Positions 61,582 to 64,000 of a stretch of 64,000 bases of DNA are shown here, in pieces. How positions within the stretch are numbered: position 1 is the stretch's first letter; every line of letters begins with the position of its first letter. Where the stretch lies: assembly GCF_020085105.1 (NCBI RefSeq), contig NC_058046.1, positions 9,012,175 to 9,076,174 of the forward strand, given 5' to 3'. The stretch comes from Siniperca chuatsi. Lineage: Eukaryota > Chordata > Actinopteri > Centrarchiformes > Sinipercidae. The notes under the pieces were generated by a model that was not told the DNA's origin, searched no databases, and saw nothing but the letters and a program-made list of their open reading frames with translations. Both the position numbers and the translations under genes were made by a program.

Positions 61582-63934
61582 TATATATATCCCTACATTA
61601 CTGCAGACAGTCCACCCTCCCTCCTTCTTTGAGTGGGAAACATTACACAACTTTAAGGTCACGATGGCCACAATGTAGCATAGTCTGAACAACGCTGTGG
61701 ATGTTGCAATGAACATGTTTTTGGACTACAGTTGGGACCATCACAATGTCTGGTGTGCAACTTTATTTTAGACAATTCTTGATTCAATAAATCAAAAGTA
61801 ATGATTCTCAGAGCCTTACAGTGCTGCGCTGGTGTCCTGGGCTGGCTTGATCCTGGCTGACTTTTTGGTAGGTGTTGGGGGTGTTGAGCCATCGGGTCCT
61901 CTCCTGCTGCTGGCGCTGGGCAAAGGGGTGCTGCCTCAGAGCCGGGTGGACTCCGTCGTCATCAAACTGGTGGAAAGCTGTGGCGGTTGCGGGCACCTCC
62001 ACCTCTCTCCGTGTCCGCGATCGCTCCAGCAGCACAGGGAAGCGGTAGGCGTAGCCTGTACGGTAGCCCTGAAAAACAACAGAAGAAAGAAGCTTTAGAG
62101 TGTATACATGCTGCACACAACATCAACTCACCCTTTGGTGAACAGAATGGTGCAGAAAGCAGGCACTTATCCACTGGTCTGCTATAGCACACTTTTGCTG
62201 CACCATGTCATGTCAATGTCATGTCTATGGCCTCTTAAGCAAGCTGCGTCATTGCACTTAAAGGAATTATATCTTGTTTGTTTAATCCAAACAAAAACCT
62301 TTCTAGGAGTCTTGTTGTCTCTGAGGTTGCCAGGCAACCAGCAAAGAAAGTGTCGTTTTGCTTGCTGTGGCCTTATATTTCATGGACAAATATGAGAGTG
62401 GTATCAACTTTATCGTTTAACTCAAACCTTTAACTGATGTCTGTGACTGCGTAGGTGACCAGAGAGTAAGCAACATTTTCAAAAGTTTCACTATGTTTAG
62501 CTTTCAGTACTTTAGTAGAACCTGTGTAATGCAGAAGTTTCTGTGGTTTGCAGTTGTATTCCACAGAACAGCTGTATCTGCTGTTAAGTTACTGCTGATG
62601 CAAACTGAATATTTCATCCTGCTGCGTTACATTAAAAGCTTTCCATCGGAAACCACAGGAAGGCTTTTATGCTTTTATTGTGAAGCAGCAACAGCAAAAT
62701 GGAGCAGTATTGGTCACAGCGCCCATGATGCGTTCACATGATACAGGATGTATGGTAGAGATGAGAAAGATTCTCATGTTTACGACTAGCAAGCAATCAC
62801 ATCATCAGAAAACTCAAGACGGGTGTAGGATTGCAAAGTTGGTCGTGTGAGGGTTAATAATACTGTGCACTGATGATAGAGCGCTATATCCATTAAATTT
62901 GGGTTGAATTACCTTGAAGGACTTTAGCTAATGTGAGGCATTAATATTTGTTTGTCTTTTCAGGTACTTTCATGTCATTAAGCACCAAGACGGACATATC
63001 TTAGCTTTCAGAATAAGTTTCCCAGTCATATTTATGACTTGGATGTTGACATTAATGTTATTTACAATTCGGACAATAGTAAATACGGTAATTTTGAACT
63101 AATGTTCAATAAAAGCTGGTCAATACAGCAATATGTGGACATTTTTGGTGCTTTTTGTTAGGGGATCAGTTTTTAACGTTGCATGGGAGGAGTGGTAGAA
63201 GGAGCAGCAGCCACAGTGAGCTGGTTAGATGAAGAGCTGCAGCTGACAGACCTCCTGCAGTTTGTGTGAATCAGCAAACCTCCCACACACATCAAGGAAA
63301 GTCAAACCTTTTAGCGTGCCACCCTTATAATTCAAGCAAACCTTAAAAAGGGGAAATCTAGCAAAGTGCCATGTTAGGAAAGTTGCAAGAGACACATTTA
63401 AAAAAGATAGTTCAAAATCAGTGCAGCTGAGACTGAGATATCCTGACTTACAGTATATTCCTGAGTTTGGGTCAAGCTCCAAAAACACTGGATGCTACAC
63501 TAGCATCTTTCATCAGACATGCCAGGTAAATGCCTTTCACACTCCACGCCCTTGATGCCCCTGTTCAGGGTTATTTTCAAAGACTTTAGAAAGCTCCCCC
63601 ATGAGCCAAAGAAGACATTATACAGCTGTGTTCATAGACTGTACTGTACTCTTCATGACGAGAAAACTGATCTTCACCTGTAAAATTGGTGTAGTGGAGA
63701 TTGATTAATCCTTAATCATCACTGTACATGTTTCTCTTTAGTATAACTGTTGCTTACCAAGTTATCCAGAGTTCTCATGAGGGCTTCAAACTCATGCTCC
63801 CCGATGCGGCTCTTGTGCAGGGGTCCAAAGGTGGAGCCAGCCCAGCCCACGGTGCCGGCTACGTTGGGTTTATGGATGGTCCGGTCCAGCAGAATCAGGT
63901 TCTGTTCACCACCGGCACAGCACAAAGCTGACAC
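57559..63934 (-). CDS. add2: add2: beta-adducin, 3' half, seven exons
   Basis: Membrane-skeleton protein that caps actin filaments and recruits spectrin. Exons: 63758-63934, 61820-62068, 60464-60580, 60285-60371, 60064-60190, 59089-59172, 57559-57815; 1098 nt, 365 aa, phases consistent. Seen: end of the aldolase-like head ([33 protein letters not shown]), [11 protein letters not shown], the neck ([28 protein letters not shown]), the tail ([59 protein letters not shown]) and the MARCKS-related lysine-rich terminus ([20 protein letters not shown], then [11 protein letters not shown]). The first half (about 370 aa) lies beyond the right edge. Beta is chosen over alpha and gamma mainly because of the mxd1-snrnp27 neighbours, as in human 2p13. 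Confidence 0.92.
57816..59088. other. add2 intron before the last exon
   Basis: Holds MITE family A copy 5. Otherwise AT-rich, no exon seen. Confidence 0.6.
58183..58348. mobile_element. MITE family A, copy 5
   Basis: CCAGACATTTTGACTTACAC, then AGGTGTAACTAATAACAGAA. The right end, as reverse complement, reads GGACATTTTGACGTGACGTA then GCAGGAAAATACAGGTTCAA. Lies in an add2 intron. Confidence 0.75.
59089..59172 (-). CDS. add2: add2 84-nt exon, likely alternative
   Basis: Acceptor TTTGTGTAAGTAG|GGG with a UG-rich tract, donor CTCTCAG|GTGAGG. Encodes [20 protein letters not shown] and PSHPPLS. 84 nt, phase 1 at both ends, so skipping keeps the frame. No conserved motif. Confidence 0.72.
60064..60190 (-). 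CDS. add2: add2 exon (tail)
   Basis: Acceptor TGTCTGTTAG|TCTCCA, donor CCAATG|GTATGA. Encodes a Pro-rich start [18 protein letters not shown] and [20 protein letters not shown]. 127 nt, phase 0 to 1. Confidence 0.94.
60285..60371 (-). CDS. add2: add2 exon (tail)
   Basis: Acceptor CTCCTCAG|ATCCGA, donor CCTCCG|GTAAAC. Encodes [20 protein letters not shown] and SVITVDSPP. 87 nt, phase 0. Confidence 0.95.
60464..60580 (-). CDS. add2: add2 exon (tail)
   Basis: Acceptor TTGCCCTTAG|TGGTTG, donor AACAAG|GTAACT. Encodes [11 protein letters not shown] and [19 protein letters not shown]. 117 nt, phase 0 both ends. Confidence 0.95.
61321..61354 (+). repeat. (CT)n microsatellite
   Basis: About 16 CT units followed by a short (TA)n run, in an add2 intron. 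Confidence 0.95.
61441..61575 (+). mobile_element. retroposon tail plus (TA)n
   Basis: GCCTTCAGTGTGAATCTACA, CATGAAAATAAAGAAAACTC, AAGGTGTGTCCAAACTTTTG and TCTGTACTGTATATATATAT form a frequent fish repeat terminus running into a TA microsatellite. In an add2 intron. Confidence 0.65.
61820..62068 (-). CDS. add2: add2 exon (neck)
   Basis: Acceptor TTTTTCAG|GGCTAC, donor AGCACT|GTAAGG. Encodes [20 protein letters not shown] to [16 protein letters not shown]. 249 nt, phase 0 both ends. Confidence 0.95.
62069..63757. other. add2 intron between head and neck exons
   Basis: 1.7 kb, AT-rich. No exon or recognised repeat. Confidence 0.6.
63758..63934 (-). CDS. add2: add2 exon (end of globular head)
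   Basis: Acceptor is a T homopolymer then GCAAG|GTGTCA; donor AACTTG|GTAAGC. Encodes 59 codons with [12 protein letters not shown] and [11 protein letters not shown]. First exon present in the window. Confidence 0.92.
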
Positions 63935-64000
63935 CTTGCAAAAAAAAAAAAAAAAAGATTTAGAACAAGCTGATGCTTCTCTTAGGCCATTTTTTATTCA

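Overview
This is vertebrate nuclear DNA, almost certainly from a percomorph (spiny-rayed) teleost fish. The genes are split into small exons with GT-AG introns. CA/GT and AT microsatellites are very dense. Several interspersed repeats are ones I recognise as typical of percomorph genomes. Nothing bacterial, viral or plasmid-like was seen. Five protein-coding genes are supported, all on the minus strand and all conserved vertebrate genes. I rebuilt their exons by hand from splice sites and reading phase. Every junction is phase-consistent, and the two complete ordinary genes come out at nearly the length of their human counterparts. LAYOUT, left to right (each gene reads right to left): (1) 1091-8824, the 5' half of cds2 (CDP-diacylglycerol synthase 2), five coding exons, the rest lying beyond the left edge. 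(2) 18107-22965, a type IV intermediate-filament gene of the alpha-internexin/gefiltin type, four exons, with a Glu-rich tail and a puzzling break in its rod domain. (3) 34833-48842, mxd1 (MAD1, the MAX partner and SIN3-recruiting repressor), six exons, 222 aa. (4) 51187-55243, snrnp27 (27 kDa SR-like protein of the U4/U6.U5 tri-snRNP), six exons, 161 aa. (5) 57559-63934, the 3' half of an adducin gene (add2 by neighbourhood), seven exons, the 5' half lying beyond the right edge. THE REST is introns and intergenic DNA full of repeats: several MITE-like inverted-repeat elements, a family of at least five 'GACATTTTGACATGTC'-ended copies, a tRNA-derived SINE fragment, LINE/SINE tails, a Harbinger-like element and many microsatellites. 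RELATIONSHIPS: the five genes are not a pathway. SNRNP27, MXD1 and ADD2 are neighbours on human 2p13. MXD and ADD genes are also paired on human 4p16 (MXD4/ADD1) and 10q24-25 (MXI1/ADD3, with INA nearby), so the window looks like one arm of an ancient genome-duplication block that still carries its intermediate-filament gene. The observations most worth checking are the rod break in the filament gene, the mxd1 bHLH exon whose 5' splice site runs straight into a (GT)n(AT)n microsatellite, UG-tract splice acceptors in three genes, and an eight-member CCAAT-box array upstream of mxd1. I found no undescribed multi-gene system.
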